NCBI GenBank assembly: GCA_037903355.1
Contig: JBAJFE010000026.1
Location: 1,798,001 to 1,862,000 of the forward strand
DNA length: 64,000 bases
DNA from: Trichuris trichiura
Taxonomy: Eukaryota; Nematoda; Enoplea; Trichinellida; Trichuridae
Direction: 5' to 3'
Below are positions 1 to 13,108 of this stretch, piece by piece. Within the stretch, counting starts at the first letter, position 1. Each line of letters begins with the position of its first letter. A program made the position numbers and the translations under genes. Below the pieces are notes generated by a model. The model had not been told where the DNA came from. It saw only the letters and a program-made list of their open reading frames with translations, and searched no databases.

Positions 1-192
1 CAAACTCAATGCCAACCTCAATAGACAAATTGTTAGTCTTAAGCGCTTATCTTAGTATTGATTTCTAAGGTTTGACTTTTCTTGTCGTTGTCGCTTCGAG
101 CGGACAGTCGTAATCAGTGATACCGTATGTGGGCTTTTCATTTTGTTTACTATATGTCCCAACGTGGTACTACTATGCAACTGCTTTTTCAG

Positions 193-3100
193 ATGATCCA
201 GATTTCGAGCATTTCTGTGATATGTGTGGACGGGTTGCGGCTCAACGTTTATTTCAACAGTATCTGATTGAATTGCGTTCTTGCCACATGCAGCAACGTC
301 GTCAGCTGGAGTTGGCCAAACTGCCAGACGCTTTGATGAAGCTCATCCCTGATTCTTCCGTCTGTTGCGGCAAGTAATGGGTTTTTGGAGCTTTCGCGCG
401 CACATAAATTTTTCGAATGATCCATTTCGTCTTTCGTTAGGAGTTGGGAAGATATTGTCGACCTTATGCAAATGTCTCCGATGTTTCGCGAGATTTTTTA
501 CACGCCACAACAGTCCGATTCCGGCGATGCGGACAATGAATCAGTCGGCGACCGTTTGTCGTTGGACATTTTGCGTACGCCCGAAGCGGAAGTTTGCTTT
601 CACAAACACTTTGCATATTTGGAAGCGAAGTGCGCTCGACAGCGGTTGGACAGCTGCGCTTTTTGTTTTATGTTTTATTGTTTTTTTTATTTTCTTGTTA
701 AGATTGCTGAGCGACTTCTCGCAGTTGTTGGCTAACTGTAGCCAGGTGACACCCGGAAAGCCGTTGTCCGATGTTCGACTTTTCCTTATGGGTAAAGAGC
801 CTTTTGAATCGCTAGCCGAAGTTGATTTACAAGCCGTCTATGACCAATATCAGGTTGGAATGATTGGAAAAGAATTACTATGCTCAGACGAGCTTCACGG
901 GTCGTTAAATTTTTTTCAGAGAGTTTTAATCAAGAGAGCGCGTCGCAACTTCATTGAGTTGATGCTGGAAAAAGTTTACATTTTCGTATGTATCATGCAA
1001 CAGTCACGGTTGCGCCATCGTCCGGACGAAGATTCATTCAATAATGCCAGCAGTCCACAGTTGGATGACTACGACTACCAATACATGCACGATTGTTTGC
1101 AAGAGGATTCGCGTTATCGGTTGATGAATCGGTTGCATCAATGGCGCGACAACGCCGTTCGCAAGTTCTTCGCTTTTTTGCATAGACCTTCGAAAAGCAG
1201 TTGCCCATTCAAACCGCGTTGCATCGATTCACTTATCAGTCATCGTATGAGCGCCAAGTCACCAGGGTATGCGCAATGATAATTGTTGTTCTTAATTGCA
1301 TTCTCTTTTTTTAAAACTATACAGTACTCATTCGTCCGACTTTGTCAATCCTTACTACAATATCTTTTATCCAATCACCGATAATCAAGTTCGAATATTG
1401 ATCGTGGGCGCCGAAATGCTGGTTCATCAAGTTTGCGGCGAACTGGAGGTCCATTTCCTTATCGCTCTCTTCGGTGTGAATTTTTGATTCCTTTTCAGGG
1501 CGCATTGGATGGAGGAATTTTCGATTACGGCGGCACATGCATTAGTGTTAATTTTCGTTGTATTCCCGATCGAGAATTTCCTCGGTTTTTCTCCTATGTA
1601 AATGAGTATGAAGCAAACGGTTGGTATTTTTTTCGTTTTGCCGCAACCCTGGTCACGTTCTTTCTGTGCTTTAGGCGTCATAGTTGCTTATTCTTCAAGG
1701 CAGTCGTTTTCCTGCGGTCGCGACTTTATTTTTCATACCCTTATGGACGTTGACGTTCTGACTTCGACCGGAGAAGGGCCTATGAATGGAATTCCCGCTG
1801 GTGCATTGCGCAGGCTTCCTTTGGTTATGTTGTACGCCTGCGACGTGGCTCATATAAATGATGTACCATATCTGCAGCAGCAGGGATGCAACTTTGCTGA
1901 CGCCTTGCAAGTTCGTTTTGTTGGTCTGCGGCAAGATGACGACTTTGAATATCTTGTACAACAACATGGACAGCAGGGCAGCGTTATGCTGACTGCTGAG
2001 CAAGTATATCGTACGATATTTTCCATTGTTCACTCAGCTTGCGTACAGTATCCCTCTGCTGGTTCGTCAACGGCAAATTCGTGTAATTGCGCGCAATGTC
2101 AAAACGATTCAAGTCGCCATCAAAGTGGTTCTATCGTGTCCGGAACTGTTGTCATATGTTTGATGTGCGGAGACGACTTTGAACCGGATCTCGTTCTTAA
2201 TCCATTGCTAACCAGGCTACGTACGACCCATCGGCTTGACCAGAGTACATTAGTCGACAGTGTATCCGATCAGTCAATTGCCGATTCGGTCACCTCATCT
2301 TTATGGTCACTTTGTTTGAACGGTGCTGGCAGTCGTTCGAATGTTGTTTCCAAAAGTGTACCCGTCACCTTCAACGTTGACGTCTTTTTGCCCGTTGCTT
2401 GCAACCGGTTTTCAATTTCGTGTTCCGTCGCTTCCTACCACTGTGCATTGGCATTGACGCTTAAGGACATTCTTTTCGATGGGTATATGTTCATTTACTC
2501 ACCGAAAAGAAGATCCTCTTTGGCTCATCTCGAGTATGCGCACGTTGGCAATTTTGCTATGGTGAATTTTATCAATAAGCGGTTCCTTTTAAGCTGTCTA
2601 AGTCGCCTGTTGCCTTCGAGCAAACCTATGATGTTCGTTGCCGTTGGAGAAGTGGTCGACTTTTTTTCTGACCAGGAAGCAAATGAGCTAATCATGGAAG
2701 GATCGCAATTGGCGGACAAAATGAATGCCCGATTCGTATCCGTTTCCAGAAGCGCTGAACCTTCAAGTAATTTTTCCGTTTCCAGCATAATCACCTTAAG
2801 AGGGAGCAATATTTGACAAACAGTTCGCTCATTTAAAAAGCTTCTTCAACAGTTATTGTTCCTTCTGTAGTGATTTCTCTCTAAGCTTTGATTGATCGCA
2901 AAGGTATCATGAGCTCATATAGCGAAAAGCCAAAACACCTAAGAAATGAAATATATTTTATTATTTCGACCAATTTAGTAGGTCTTGTAAAAGAGAAGAC
3001 ATTTTTATGGCGGTTAGGTAGACTGACGACTTTCCTTAATGCATACCGCGTGCGAGTGGTTGACCAAGTAGATCCTGTCCGTTTACGTTTCATTGCGTAG

Positions 3101-6100
3101 TGTACATGACGAATTTACAAGTTCGCTTTTCACGGCCAAATTAGCGCCATCTTTTTCTTTTTGGCTATGTTTACTAGGCCTTGTTTGTTTTTGCTGCTTT
3201 AGTTAACCTTTTTTTACAGTACTGACTTTAGTTTTAACGACCCGCAATGGTTGACCTCTTAGGTAAATACAGTCTCCCAATTTGACTAAATGATTTGCAA
3301 GTTATTTTTAGCTTAGTTTTATTTCGAAGGCGCTTTTTTTCTGTAAGAGCCCGGCTAGTGGCTTATTTACGTATGTGCCATCGATTGGTGCCAAAAAATA
3401 ACATTTGAATCGTTTGGCAATGGTTGAATGCCGAAACGACGAATAAAGCTTTGTCGCTTCGAATTAAATCTAGCATATGTAATCTTTTTGTCCCTAATAA
3501 CGACTTGGTGCCCGTTTGCACCTCAGCAGTCGCCGTATCATTATGAGGGGCAAAAAATATTATGCATGCTTTAACATGAAAAACATAAGTTGTCGGTCGT
3601 GTACGTAGTTTCCCTCTTTTGTCGACATTAGTGTGATTGTATGAAAGTTTCTTCCTACCAGGTTAGCTCTACTGTATATTGGCTTTACTCTATTAATGCG
3701 GACCATTTTTTCTGAATATTTTGGGAATAATATGCCCTAATCTGAGTAAGTACCGATAGGATGTTAAAAACGTCTCCGCATCCGCTGTCGGGAATGGCCG
3801 TTTGTTTTAACGTCTTTTCAGGGTGTTGTTTAAACGCTGCATGTCGCGCGAAGTGAAAAAAGTGGTTTCGCTGACAATTGATTATTGAATTTTGAAATTG
3901 ACCGTTGATGAAATTCCTTTTCCATTTCACGTGAGATAATCCATTACGCGATGCGCGCGTTGGGCAGATACAATCGAACATTGCTTCATTGATAATTCCA
4001 TTACGCAAACGTGAATTTGACTGTCCCTTTTAAAACACGGCCTTATTAGGAGCTTCCGTTGAATATTTCATTGTTATCGGAAAAGTAGATTGTAGTCGCT
4101 AATTCTTAATTCATCTTGTTGCTATGTTCAAAATCAGACATATGAATTTCTACTCTTTTTAGCTTCGTAAATTGCTCTTCCTTTTGGTTGCGCTATGTAT
4201 AGTTCTTTTTGAAAAGCGCTGTCCTTTTTTACCTCCACTCAGTGAACAATTAAGCGACTGATCATTTCAGTAACAGCTGAACTTGTTTTCATCAGTTCTT
4301 TGGTTGTTTACGACTATCTTATGCGCATTGAACTAAAGTTGATGATAACTGAAGTTAACTTGTTCCCTTTGTCTTTGCTTTTGCTTTCACTAGCTGTAAT
4401 TAAAATTGTTTTGCCGCTCTGCCAAAAACGCTGTACTCTATGAGTTAATTTCACGTGAAGTGCAGCGTCTCTCTTGCTAATCTCCTTTCTTTGTTTTTTG
4501 CATTATTTTCAAAACATCATTCTTCCATTGTTCAAATTCATTTTAATTATTCACGATTGCAGGTACAATATACACGTCGTTCTTCGAGGAAGTGTGGACG
4601 CGTAAGACCAACGCCAAAGAAGTGGCCATGGAGCTATGTAAATCAACCGCTGAATCTGACATTGAAAAGGCAGCTAATACTACTACGGGTCGTCAAAGCT
4701 TAGTTCAGGAAAGTTCCAATGCCAAGGAGTCGGAATACATGACATTGTCTTCCTTTTGGAGTGGCGCTTTTCCATCTACGGATGCTTCAATTGTCAATGG
4801 TCAACAGATTGATCATGGCAGTGTCCCTACTAGCCATTTGTTTGCAAAACGTTTTAGCGAAAGCGTTCAGCAAGGTAAACCGGCAAGTTTTGCTCTTCCA
4901 TTTAACAGCATGTTTGCTGCTGTCCCTATCGATATGCTTAAGGTGAAAGTTTTTTGCAGCAGCCACCAAATCGCCAAAACAGTTAGCAACGCCTTTGCCA
5001 ATAGCGGATGTGCAGGAATCTGTCCTATTCAAACCGTTCAAGCAGGTCTCCACTAGCGCGCAAGAAAGTTTGCTTCCTCCTAATGGAACTGGTGTTCCTA
5101 TTGTTTCGCCGAGACGTCGATTGGAGATACCAACAACAGATCAAGGTCGCTCGAGCTACTCTAGTTCTACTTTTCAAGCAGCATCCAATCGTGTTTCCTC
5201 GCCTGACCGTCAGTCTTCGTCCAGTCGTTTGTCCGAAGCAGCGTCGGCACCTTTGGCTACTCCTGAATGTGTTGAAATTCCCGCAGATTCATTGATCGCT
5301 AGAGTAAGTACTCTTTCACAATTCCCTATGCTATATCTGTACACCTTTATAGAATATTCAGTTCGATACGAGTTTACGAAGCGTCGATACCTCTCCGCTG
5401 GATAGTAATGCATATAATATAATTCCACTGAATAGCTAATAGTCACGTTTATTTTATTCTTTTAGGCGGTAGGAGTAATTCAAAGGAATTGGAAGTTCCA
5501 GCCGCTGGTACACAAAGTCAGGGAAGACGGAAGAGCCTTGTAGGACCAAGCATAGCGGAAAGGGTCCGTCAGCTTACGTCTATGTTGGACAGCACATCTG
5601 CAGGAGACGCTGCCCGATCTGTTCCAGGAACTCCTACTCTACATGGTCAACGTGAGAAGGCAGACAGGGCAGAAAATGTCAAGAGCCCTTTCTTTTTCAA
5701 AAGTATGTTCCCTACTTTACCATTTACATGTTGATATTAATGCATGACCTATTCCCTGCGCCTGTTGTTGTTGTTGTTATTGTTGTGGTGCATTGTCGAT
5801 GGTGTCGTTGTATTGTAGCATTCATGCTTCCATTTCGATCGTCCAGCGAAGAGTGCCTTACCGAGCAGACGGATTTCATTTACGTGAAGGGAGGCAAACC
5901 GAACGAGCTTATAGAGGCGCAGGCGCCAAGCGAAAATGCAACTGCTTCGAACACGAGTGCTTCGGTTGCAACTCCGCTTACTTCCCCCGGTTTATTTGTT
6001 CGCAAGGTTGCCTCTTCTTTCCGTATTCGGAAGAAGAAGGCAACCGACGAGAGCAAATCTCTTCCTCAATCACCAACTATAGAGGATAAAGTTTTCGTTT

Positions 6101-9100
6101 TACCCCTCAACAGGACACCGCCTGAAGAGAGTGAGTAGTCGAACTGATTTTGAAAAGAATACCAAGTTGTATTTCATATTCTACTTTGTATCATAGTTGT
6201 CATTGCATGAAGTATTGCCAACTTGTTGGTCCATTTATTCACTGTGTAGGATGACCATTTTTGATTTGTAGAACGATTGTCTGGTGACATCACCGCCGCC
6301 AATGCGTTGGTCAGCGCAACTACAATGCTCATGTCAACTCGGGTAGTTGTATTGGAACATTTGAGAATTGATTGAACGACCTTGTTTATTTCAGTTATTG
6401 CCGTCCAGTTACGTTCAAAGCCGTAGCGCGAAGTCGAGCGTAGCCGAAAAAGGTGGCAAAGAGAAACGATCCGGCAAAGAGTTGCTGGTACAGAGAGTAA
6501 TGCGTTGACGTTGCATCCATTCATAAATAGTTTGCTTTTACGTAGACTGGAAGAAAGTTGGCCAATCAGGTTTCCGATTCGATGCTCAAGTCGAGTTTGT
6601 CCAAGAAACATGTTGTTTCATCATCGTCGCTGCACTCAAAATCTCTTGCGTCTTTTGAATCGTCCCAAGAGTCTTCTGCTCAAGATAATTTTGTGCCATT
6701 GTTTGTTCGAAAATGCGTTGAGTTCATTGAAAGGGAAGGTGAGAAGAGTTTGTATTGGATAGTTTTGATTGGAAGTCGCATCAATATATTAATAGGTATG
6801 ACCACGGAAGGCCTATACCGTGTTCCGGGTAATCAAAGTCAAGTGGTGCTAATTGAGCAGAAGTTTATGGAAAAATCTGACGACTTGTCTTTGGACGACC
6901 TCGACATTCCCGTTAATGCGGTGACAACTGCATTGAAAAATTTTTTTGCCAGTCTCAGCGAACCTCTGGTTTCTTGCGCTTTGTACAAACCGCTCATTGA
7001 AGCGATGTGTATGCTTACTGAAACCTTCGTCTCTTTTTTCACTCATATGGACGATTGTAGCCATTGAGAAGCCCGATGAAAGAACTCGTCTATTGCGTCA
7101 AATACTGCAGAGGTTGCCACCCGAAAACCGTGCCACTTTGCGTTACTTTCTTGACCATCTTCGATGGTAAGTCTTGCATCTTTTTCCAGTGGCTGCATTT
7201 TTTAAATTTTTAAGCCATTGCTTACGTTAGCATTTAGTAATTTGAATTTATATATACATATACATATAAATGTTACAAGCAATGTATGAAATCCTAAAAT
7301 TCTGTAGAATGGGTGACATTTTTGGGTGAAGTATGAAATGCCTTTATTATTGCAGTAGACTGTATACTCTTCCTAGGCATCATGCGAAATGCTAAGTAAT
7401 ATTTAGGCAGTGTGTGAATCGCATCTTGACAATGGAGAATTTTATGGTCTGGTCACCTACGATTCCGTAAAGCTACAGTGGCGACACCTGCGGGGCAAAG
7501 TGTGCTACTTTCTCGCCACGTTTTGGCTGTGCTGTCCTTATACTTTGGCTTATGCTTAGGCTAGGGCGGGACACGACAGAGAATAAGGTTATAAGTCTGA
7601 TGCTCTCAATTTTTTTGCATCCTTGTCAGCTATCCTGATCCGCTTTAACCTAAACTTAAGCCAAGATACAAGAAAACCCAGCCAGCAAAGTAGCGAAAAA
7701 AACAACTATCTTTACTCTGTAGATGTCGCCACTGCGGGCTTACAGAGACATAAGTGAAAGGACTTGATTTAGTAGTTTGCTTTTAACGTTGTTCATAATG
7801 CCTAGGAGATATAAAATATTAAGTGTTTCATCCATTGCCTAAAGATTTCGGGCATTCTACACAAGGTCTGATTTCATACATTGCCTGTAACATATATATA
7901 TGTATATATACTTCTTCAGCGCCTAAAGATTGCTTACAGTGATTCCCGAAAGCTTCACCAATTAAACATTTAACGGGTAGTACTTTTGTACCAACATTAC
8001 GATCAGAAGCTCAATTTTAGAAATTCAGCGGAAAACAATAGACATACAGTATGATAAACGATGTCTAAGTTGTAAGCACATTGCTTCTTAGAAGGTGTAG
8101 CTTAGTTTTCCCAGTATAATGCCCTCAACCTGCCAATGTTTTTGAAAGTCTGTAAGTCGCTTTCCGAGTAAAAAGCCTTTACTTTAGTACAGAACAGTCG
8201 GTCGGGCGCGAAATAGTACAGTGTCTCAGAAAAACTGTCACCTGAATATTGCTAGTTCGTTGCATCGCTCTCTCGGTCTATTGCGTAAACTGCTATTGTG
8301 CTCGCATAACCTCTTTCTTCGCTAGTTGATGTTGATGACAAATTTTCTGAAAAGATGAGCTCTTGTCGTATTCGTATCGTTAAATACAACTGAGCTTATT
8401 GATGCAAGACCTACTCCTCAAGCAGTACAACTTAGAATTGCTCACAGGCTAAGCAAAATGGATAAACAATGAAAACTTCGATTATCGGAACTACCATTTG
8501 CAACAGTTACTTCTGATAATCGAGTTTCCAATATATATAGTAGAACATCCGAAGTTGACCACTATATCGACCACCTCCTTAAGTTGACCGAATTTTGACC
8601 ACTTGGTTGGTCCGCACGTTAATAATATAATATACCCACAGCCTCCTATGTTGACCAGTTTTCACCGGTCCCTTGGGTGGTCAACTTATGGAGGTTCCAC
8701 TGTATATATATATATATATATATAAACTTGCCAATGAAACGCGTGCAATGTTTACAAAGTCTTTTAGAGGGTTAACCTTTTTGTTTCTTGCCAGTTCTAA
8801 CGCGAACAGTATTAATGCTATTACACGTGCAGACAAGATAAAATCAGTCTTAGACAGTAGTAGTTCCGATTTGTTAGGCGAGATCGATTTTTTGAATTAA
8901 CAGTTTTGCATAGTACTCACAAATTGAATTGTTGCAGCGTGGCTCGAAATGTCAGTACAACAGCTATGGATCATCGAAACATTTCAAAGTGCTTATGGCC
9001 CACGCTTGTGCGGCCTGAATTCGACAGCTTTGAAACGATGGCAATGATGACGCAGACGCTGGAAGATCTCGTATTGGTGTTGCTTGAAAATCCATCTATA

Positions 9101-9112
9101 ATTGAACCGTAG
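193..9112 (+). CDS. p190-type RhoGAP (ARHGAP5/ARHGAP35 family), 3' part
   Basis: A Rho GTPase-activating protein that switches off Rho at the cortex. The 5' end, including the expected N-terminal GTPase domain, lies outside the window. Sixteen exons join in phase: 193-373, 441-644, 703-1266, 1325-1448, 1499-1619, 1675-2766, 4563-4874, 4960-5307, 5466-5702, 5819-6130, 6272-6342, 6395-6496, 6546-6738, 6796-7008, 7061-7166, 8938-9112, about 1450 residues. The first exons are FF-like helical repeats ('FHKHFAYLEAK', 'MGKEPFESL'). Exons from 1325 to 2766 resemble the two p190 pseudoGTPase domains ('VRILIVGAE', 'GVIVAYSS'). A serine-rich linker follows, then RhoGAP from about 6700. Arginine finger (GLYRVPGN), Lys (ALKNFF) and Asn (HRNIS before WPTL) are all present, so the GAP should be active. 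Joints at 5307/5466 and 5702/5819 are the least certain. The 1.8-kb intron 2767-4562 and 1.8-kb last intron hold no gene I can see. Confidence 0.88.
7460..7750. repeat. Degenerate inverted-repeat element in last RhoGAP intron
   Basis: The left end reads CTACAGTGGCGACACCTGC near 7471. The reverse complement of the right end near 7722-7740 reads GCAGTGGCGACATCTACAG. Inner stretches also pair imperfectly (TGCTACTTTCTCGCCAC with GTAGCGAAAAAAAC, and CTTTGGCTTA with TTAAGCCAAG). This looks like an old non-coding DNA-transposon derivative of about 280 bp. No coding potential is visible. Confidence 0.5.
7905..8005. repeat. Fragment of CGCTGAAGACG/GGTACGG hairpin family
   Basis: Contains CTTCTTCAGCG, CCCGAAAGCTTC, CATTTAACGGGTAGTA and TTTGTACCAAC, in the same order as the right end of the elements at 45.25-46.12 kb and 50.85-51.41 kb. 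Only one end is recognisable, so it is a decayed or solo terminal fragment within the last RhoGAP intron. Confidence 0.5.
8535..8704. mobile_element. Pogo/Tigger-like non-autonomous element (MITE)
   Basis: The right end, read in reverse complement, is CAGTGGAACCTCCATAAGTT followed by GACCACCC. The left end reads TAGTAGAACATCCGAAGTTG followed by ACCACT. They form imperfect terminal inverted repeats next to TA-rich sequence, and there is no ORF between them. Terminal CAGTxGAACCTC is typical of pogo/Tigger members of the Tc1-mariner superfamily. A (TA)n microsatellite directly follows at 8703-8725. Confidence 0.6.
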
Positions 9113-9486
9113 AAGAGGACAGCTTCTAGTGTTAAATGCAACTTTTCCGCGACACGCGCGCTGAAACTTTTGGCCAGTACGCGTTGTTCCCCTTTATCGT
9201 GACTTTCATCCGGTTTTCAAAAATGCATTGTTGTTGCTGATGTTTTGACTTTTTGTTGCCCAACTGTGTTTTTTACCTATCTATTGCCATGCATCTTTGC
9301 CAGTTGCGCCTTGCGGCGCTTTGTTACCGCATAAACAACTTGAACTTTTTCATCAATAGTGCATAGCAATTGCTACTCTTATTTTTCAATGGAACCAATA
9401 CTAGAGCGACTGTAAATATGCATGGTACATATGATCACTGTACTGCCGTAGAAGACGCTTTCCGACAATTATCTGACTTTTATCTT

Positions 9487-10896
9487 TCAGTATTTTTCTC
9501 TTCTTGTCGTTTCAGTGGTGATGGTTAATCTTCGACGGGGACCCACATCACCTAGAACGAGTTGTAACATGTAGAAGAAAGGATTCAGCAAGTATAATGT
9601 TGTTACCGTGTCCTTACATGCTGACACAATGAGCGCGTGAGTTGGTGAAAACCTGACGCATCGTACCGGCCTGCTGTGCGCACCGGTGCCATTTTCTCCC
9701 GCCAAAACGGCGACATTTTCTCCGGTTTCTGTCCTCCAAAAGTAGATATTACCATCAGCAGAACCTGAACATCAACGAAATTTTAAGAAGACCTAATACA
9801 GTAACCCATACCCGAAAGAACGAAAACGCCGTCGGGTGTAAATGACGCTTCGATGGAAAGATTAGCTGGATTTTTGTGTCCCTAAAAAATTGAATTTAAT
9901 TGATGAACAGTGAAAACCAAATGACCCACCGTTAATGTCTTGAAGAAATGCCCCTGATAGGAGTCGACGGTGTATATTTTTGAACCATTAGTGTATAGCA
10001 AAATTACTTTTCCGTCAGGAGAAAACTTAAGACCAGCTATGCTAATATTTGCGTCCATTTGCGGTAATGTAAATGTATTGTAAGGACCCTGTGTTTAAAA
10101 AAAGCGCCATCACAAACAAAGGCATAATAATGGCAATTCGATTGCTACCTTTTCAAAATAGCGCATGTCATACAAACGAATGGAGCCGGGCTCCATGGCC
10201 AGAGCGAACATGATACCTTCCGGATCGAAGCTTAGCATGGGCGGAGCAGAGACGCTTATGTATCCCTATGTCGTTTTTAGTAGAATGGATTGTTGGAATA
10301 GTTACAAACCTGGCAATTCTGGGATCTCAAGTCCCAAAGTCGAACGGTACGATCCAAGGATCCTGACAGCATTGTGCCATCTACTGGCGATACAGACAAA
10401 GCAATAACTCTAAAAATGTTCTTGGAAATCATATTTACGCTCAACGGATATATTCCAACCTTTTTGTATGTCCGTTGAAATATCTTATGTATTTGTTGTC
10501 GTGTAAAGACAAGTGGCGTATTCCATCTAAGGAAACAAACATAGCTACTTAAATATGCCAGCAGTAGTGATGCCAGCTTACCGTCCACTTTGTTAGAGCC
10601 ATGAACAACAGCATCTTGGGCGTTTGTAAAACGAATGAGCGTAACTCCGTACTTCTTACTATTTACCTGCCTTTTACGACTAAAATTTGCCCTGCCTTTA
10701 TCAAGTTAGCCATTTTTCTATACAAAGAAACTCACGTTCCATTAGAGCAGTCGTACAGGACAATAGAGTCGTCATCTGAACCCGTGATCATAAGGCTACC
10801 TCCAGGATTAAAATCTATGCTATTAACTACGTCCGTATTTTCTTCAAACACTTTGGAAATAGCAAATGCTCTGATCATGTGCTGATCGAGAATCAT
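9487..10896 (-). CDS. wdr82: WDR82/SWD2-type WD40 protein
   Basis: A seven-bladed WD40 adaptor. WDR82 recruits SET1 histone H3K4 methyltransferase to the Ser5-phosphorylated polymerase II tail and also acts with the PP1-PNUTS termination module. Nine exons (10736-10896, 10582-10658, 10460-10526, 10310-10409, 10149-10265, 9930-10088, 9812-9881, 9618-9764, 9487-9551) join in phase to give 320 residues, against about 313 in vertebrates. Diagnostic stretches are [36 protein letters not shown] and [20 protein letters not shown] with DLRSQNC. The start [20 protein letters not shown] fits the family. It is convergent with the RhoGAP gene (375 bp between stops) and divergent from the gene at 11531. 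The C-terminus after SAC is Arg/Thr-rich and unlike the vertebrate one, so the last junction is less sure. Confidence 0.93.
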
Positions 10897-11530
10897 GGTT
10901 GGTCAGACGCTGAATCGTAGTCCGCAGATTGTTCGCTTCTAGGTAACTGGTTAAACTTGCAAAGTCGCTCTGCCGCAGCGCTACTGTCGACAAAAGATCA
11001 AATCCGAACGCTCAAACTGTACAATACCTTGTCAAGTGAATGCAGGTTCCAATTTACAAAACAATAAAACGTAAGTTAGTACATGATAAATAAGGCAGAC
11101 TTTATTTTTGACTAAAAGAAACTAAAACTGATTAAGACAATACTAAATTTATTTACAACTAAATAGCAACATTTGTTCACGTTACATCGACATGCCTCGA
11201 ACGGACTTTTGCTATGATGAATAAGTGCAACAGGGCAAATGCAAATTTTGCGTATAACCGGAAGCACTCCATTGATTGCGAATGCGTTATTAGACGAGTT
11301 TACAGTGCCACGCGCGCATTAGACAACCTGCGCGCAATTTTTGCTCCTGTGGCCAAGTGTCATTTGCAAGAAGTACGTATTGGGTACTGTTTTCCTTTTG
11401 CAAGTGACAATCTGGATTTGCGCAACGAGGCGCCCAATCGGTTGTTTCTGGTCTATGCACACAGCTGTCAGTCTTCTTAGATTGCTATAGCGATAGCTGG
11501 TTGACCCGCGGTGCGAGCTTAAACAAGCCG

Positions 11531-12850
11531 ATGAGCGAGAACGTGCCATCCTCGTTGGAGCAGCTGGCTGAAGCTGAACAATTCGTCTCCAATTCTTATC
11601 CCGAAAAGGTATCTTCCTTTTGAACAGTTGCATTTCAAGTTTTAATTCTTGCTCATTAGTTTATCTTGTTTGTTCGATTTTTCTAAAACTTGCTGCGGAT
11701 AAATTGTATACAGCATAACGCTTGCATGTCGGCGCTAGATGCATCGAGTTTTGCGCATTGCATATACTCGAAATGTCATTGCATTTTAGCGATGATGCAA
11801 AAGTGGCTCCTATATGATCTATCTGCAATGAGTGCACCTACAACCAGCCTACTTGATCTAGTTGCTGTGCAAGTCTTGTTTATTTGTTTACGTATTCTAT
11901 TTTTCTCCTTGCAGTTCGTCACCGTTATTCAAAGATTTTATTGACGGTTGAAATTGTTTTTAAACCATCGCTTAACCTTTCTTTATCTTAAATTTGTGTT
12001 AGAATAACGTCGACGCGCTTGTCAATGATTTTGATTTGCTGAGCACTTCGGATTCGACCGAAAAAGCGGTGTTGATCGATGCAGAGAAAGGTGACCAAGT
12101 AGAAGATGAATTGTTTGCTAACGGGACGTTGTGCAATGGAAATGAGAAGCCTTCGTGTCGACCCCGTTCAATGTCGGAAAGTTGTCCGACTGCAATCAAG
12201 AAAGGTATTTCACTTTCTACAAAGCCTAGTTTAATGACAACAATAATACTATGTCGCATTTGTAAGGTATTCTCAAACGTCGGCTTTTTTGTTCACTGTC
12301 CGAGTGCGAGCCCGCAGACATTTCTTTGAGCAAAGAGAGCGTACAGTTGAAGTCCTGTTCGTCGTTGGAGTCGAACGATTTATCGAATACGAAAAAAACG
12401 GTACGATTTAGCGAAGAAATTGAACGAAACATCTACAGGCCATATACGCGGATCGTGTCGAATCGAAGAAAAAATCGTAAAAAGCGTAAACGGCAAACAT
12501 CGTTACCAAACTCATCCAACGAAACTGCCTTGACGGAAGGTCTTGATACTTTGTCAAAGTCTTCGGAAGATCTCTCGTCCTTTAATAGCGAAGTATTTGC
12601 ATCCGTTGTTTCAAAGTGTCCAACGATAGAAGAGCAGTCGGAGAATCCTTTTGTCGAAATGGCTACTGCCAAACCTGAAAGGAAAAGCAGATTTCGCGTT
12701 GTTCGCATAAGTGAGCTAGTTGACGAAGGCATCTGCATGGACAAAAGTCTTGAAGACAACTCGAAGAGACTATCAAGCGACGACAGTGGCGTAGCGTCCA
12801 TTCCTTCCGACTCTCTGCGAGAGGAGGAATGGATATCATCTTGTTCATAA
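11531..12850 (+). CDS. Unrecognised 287-residue protein with GILKRR and KTVRF motifs
   Basis: Three exons (11531-11608, 12003-12204, 12267-12850) with clean GT/AG borders join in phase to 287 residues. I chose ATG 11531 because it opens the exon that splices in frame. I do not recognise the family. No signal peptide or membrane segment is visible. The N-terminal half is acidic and Asn-rich. Around the exon 2/3 border is RSMSESCPTAIKKGILKRR. Shortly after comes KKTVRFSEEIERNIYRP, where KTVRF fits the RVxF docking motif for protein phosphatase 1. A basic patch (RRKNRKKRKRQ) could be a nuclear localisation signal. The rest is Ser/Glu-rich and looks disordered. It might be a PP1-regulatory or scaffold protein; this is inference from the motif alone. 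It shares a 634-bp upstream region with WDR82. Confidence 0.75.
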
Positions 12851-13108
12851 CCAACATTCCTTACTCGGTTGCATTTTTACTGTTATCGCTGTATTTTCAG
12901 CGTAGTCGCCACTTCAGTCGGCAAACGGTGCCACGTCGTAATCGCAACTTGAGAAAACAAAATTTGTCTTTTACATCGTCTCTTTTATAAACATGCCGTT
13001 CATTCTTGCGGCTCACTGCTTTGTTAAAATAACATTGCCTTGTTGTTACGGGGCTTCATTAGGTACTTTTACACGAAGATTTCATTCCCATATTTGGCCA
13101 TACGCAAG

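Noticed and set aside
8673..8900. 75-codon ORF containing an Ile-Tyr repeat
   Set aside because: The repeat is a translated (TA)n microsatellite beside a pogo-like element inside an intron.
12433..12801. 122-codon ORF antisense to the gene at 11531-12850
   Set aside because: Shadow of the Ser-rich plus-strand coding exon, which has clean splice borders and constrained motifs.
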